Source: Flavicella sp049625305
GTDB taxonomy: Bacteria; Bacteroidota; Bacteroidia; Flavobacteriales; Flavobacteriaceae
DNA length: 7,966 nucleotides
Assembly (NCBI GenBank): GCA_049625305.1
Contig: JBMZVD010000093.1
Span: 1-7,966 of the forward strand
Direction of reading: 5' to 3'
Numbering within the stretch: the first letter of the stretch is position 1; each line of letters opens with the position of its first letter. Positions 7,875 to 7,966 of the stretch are shown piece by piece. A model generated the notes under the pieces. It did no database searches. It saw only the letters and a list, made by a program, of their open reading frames with translations, and was not told the DNA's origin. The position numbers and the translations under genes are program-made.

Positions 7875-7966
7875 TAATAAAAAATTATAAATAAGTGTTT
7901 ATTTCTTAAAAATATATAAACTTTTTTTTTACAGCATTATTTTTCATTAAATGGATGAAAAAACAA
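7875..7966. other. AT-rich upstream region of ppnP at the window edge
   Basis: These bases are almost all A/T and contain a ten-base T tract (7922-7931). No convincing gene lies in them. An ATG at 7951 on the plus strand opens MDEKT before the window ends and could start a divergent gene, but five codons are not enough to judge. Confidence 0.4.

Noticed and set aside
7850..7965. Open minus-strand frame with an internal ATG (about 31 codons, MKNNAVKKKVYIFL...) ahead of ppnP.
   Set aside because: The composition is what near-pure A/T DNA gives in any frame, it overlaps the ppnP promoter box, and it has no recognisable protein character.
7951..7966. Possible start of a divergent plus-strand gene (ATG GAT GAA AAA ACA).
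   Set aside because: Only five codons are in the window and no promoter box is seen before it.

Overview
The window is low in GC. Three things point to a Bacteroidota chromosome, most likely a marine-type Flavobacteriaceae. One is a type IX secretion (T9SS) C-terminal sorting domain on the largest secreted protein. Another is start codons preceded by A-rich stretches instead of Shine-Dalgarno sequences. The third is a promoter box of the Bacteroidota TAnnTTTG type. I cannot name genus or species.

Layout. (1) Bases 3-170, plus strand: the open 3' end of an unidentified upstream gene. (2) Bases 199-3690, plus strand: a 1163-residue secreted right-handed beta-helix protein with FN3-like, CBM-like and Ig-like modules and a T9SS sorting tail. 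It is probably a polysaccharide-active enzyme or a glycan-binding surface protein. (3) Bases 3739-4251, minus strand: a RimJ/RimL-type GNAT acetyltransferase, convergent with the beta-helix gene. Its native ATG and first eleven codons lie upstream in another frame (to 4286), so it carries a one-base frameshift. (4) Bases 4465-7443, minus strand: a 992-residue UPF1/DNA2-like superfamily 1 helicase with all main motifs, an unrecognised N-terminal region and a roughly 300-residue insert inside the motor. (5) Bases 7481-7520: a strong intrinsic terminator for the next gene. (6) Bases 7564-7845, minus strand: ppnP, a small cupin nucleoside phosphorylase, with a good promoter box in front of it.

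The genes do not form an obvious pathway. The beta-helix gene has no SusC/SusD, sulfatase or other glycoside hydrolase beside it within the window. ppnP looks monocistronic, with its own promoter and terminator. The helicase has no nuclease, methylase or toxin partner visible here. No tRNA, rRNA, CRISPR array, complete insertion sequence or attachment site is visible.

No clearly new multi-gene system is present. The observations most worth following are the frameshift at the start of the acetyltransferase gene, the orphan helicase with uncharacterised extra regions, the modular T9SS beta-helix protein, and a possible helicase promoter embedded in the ppnP terminator.
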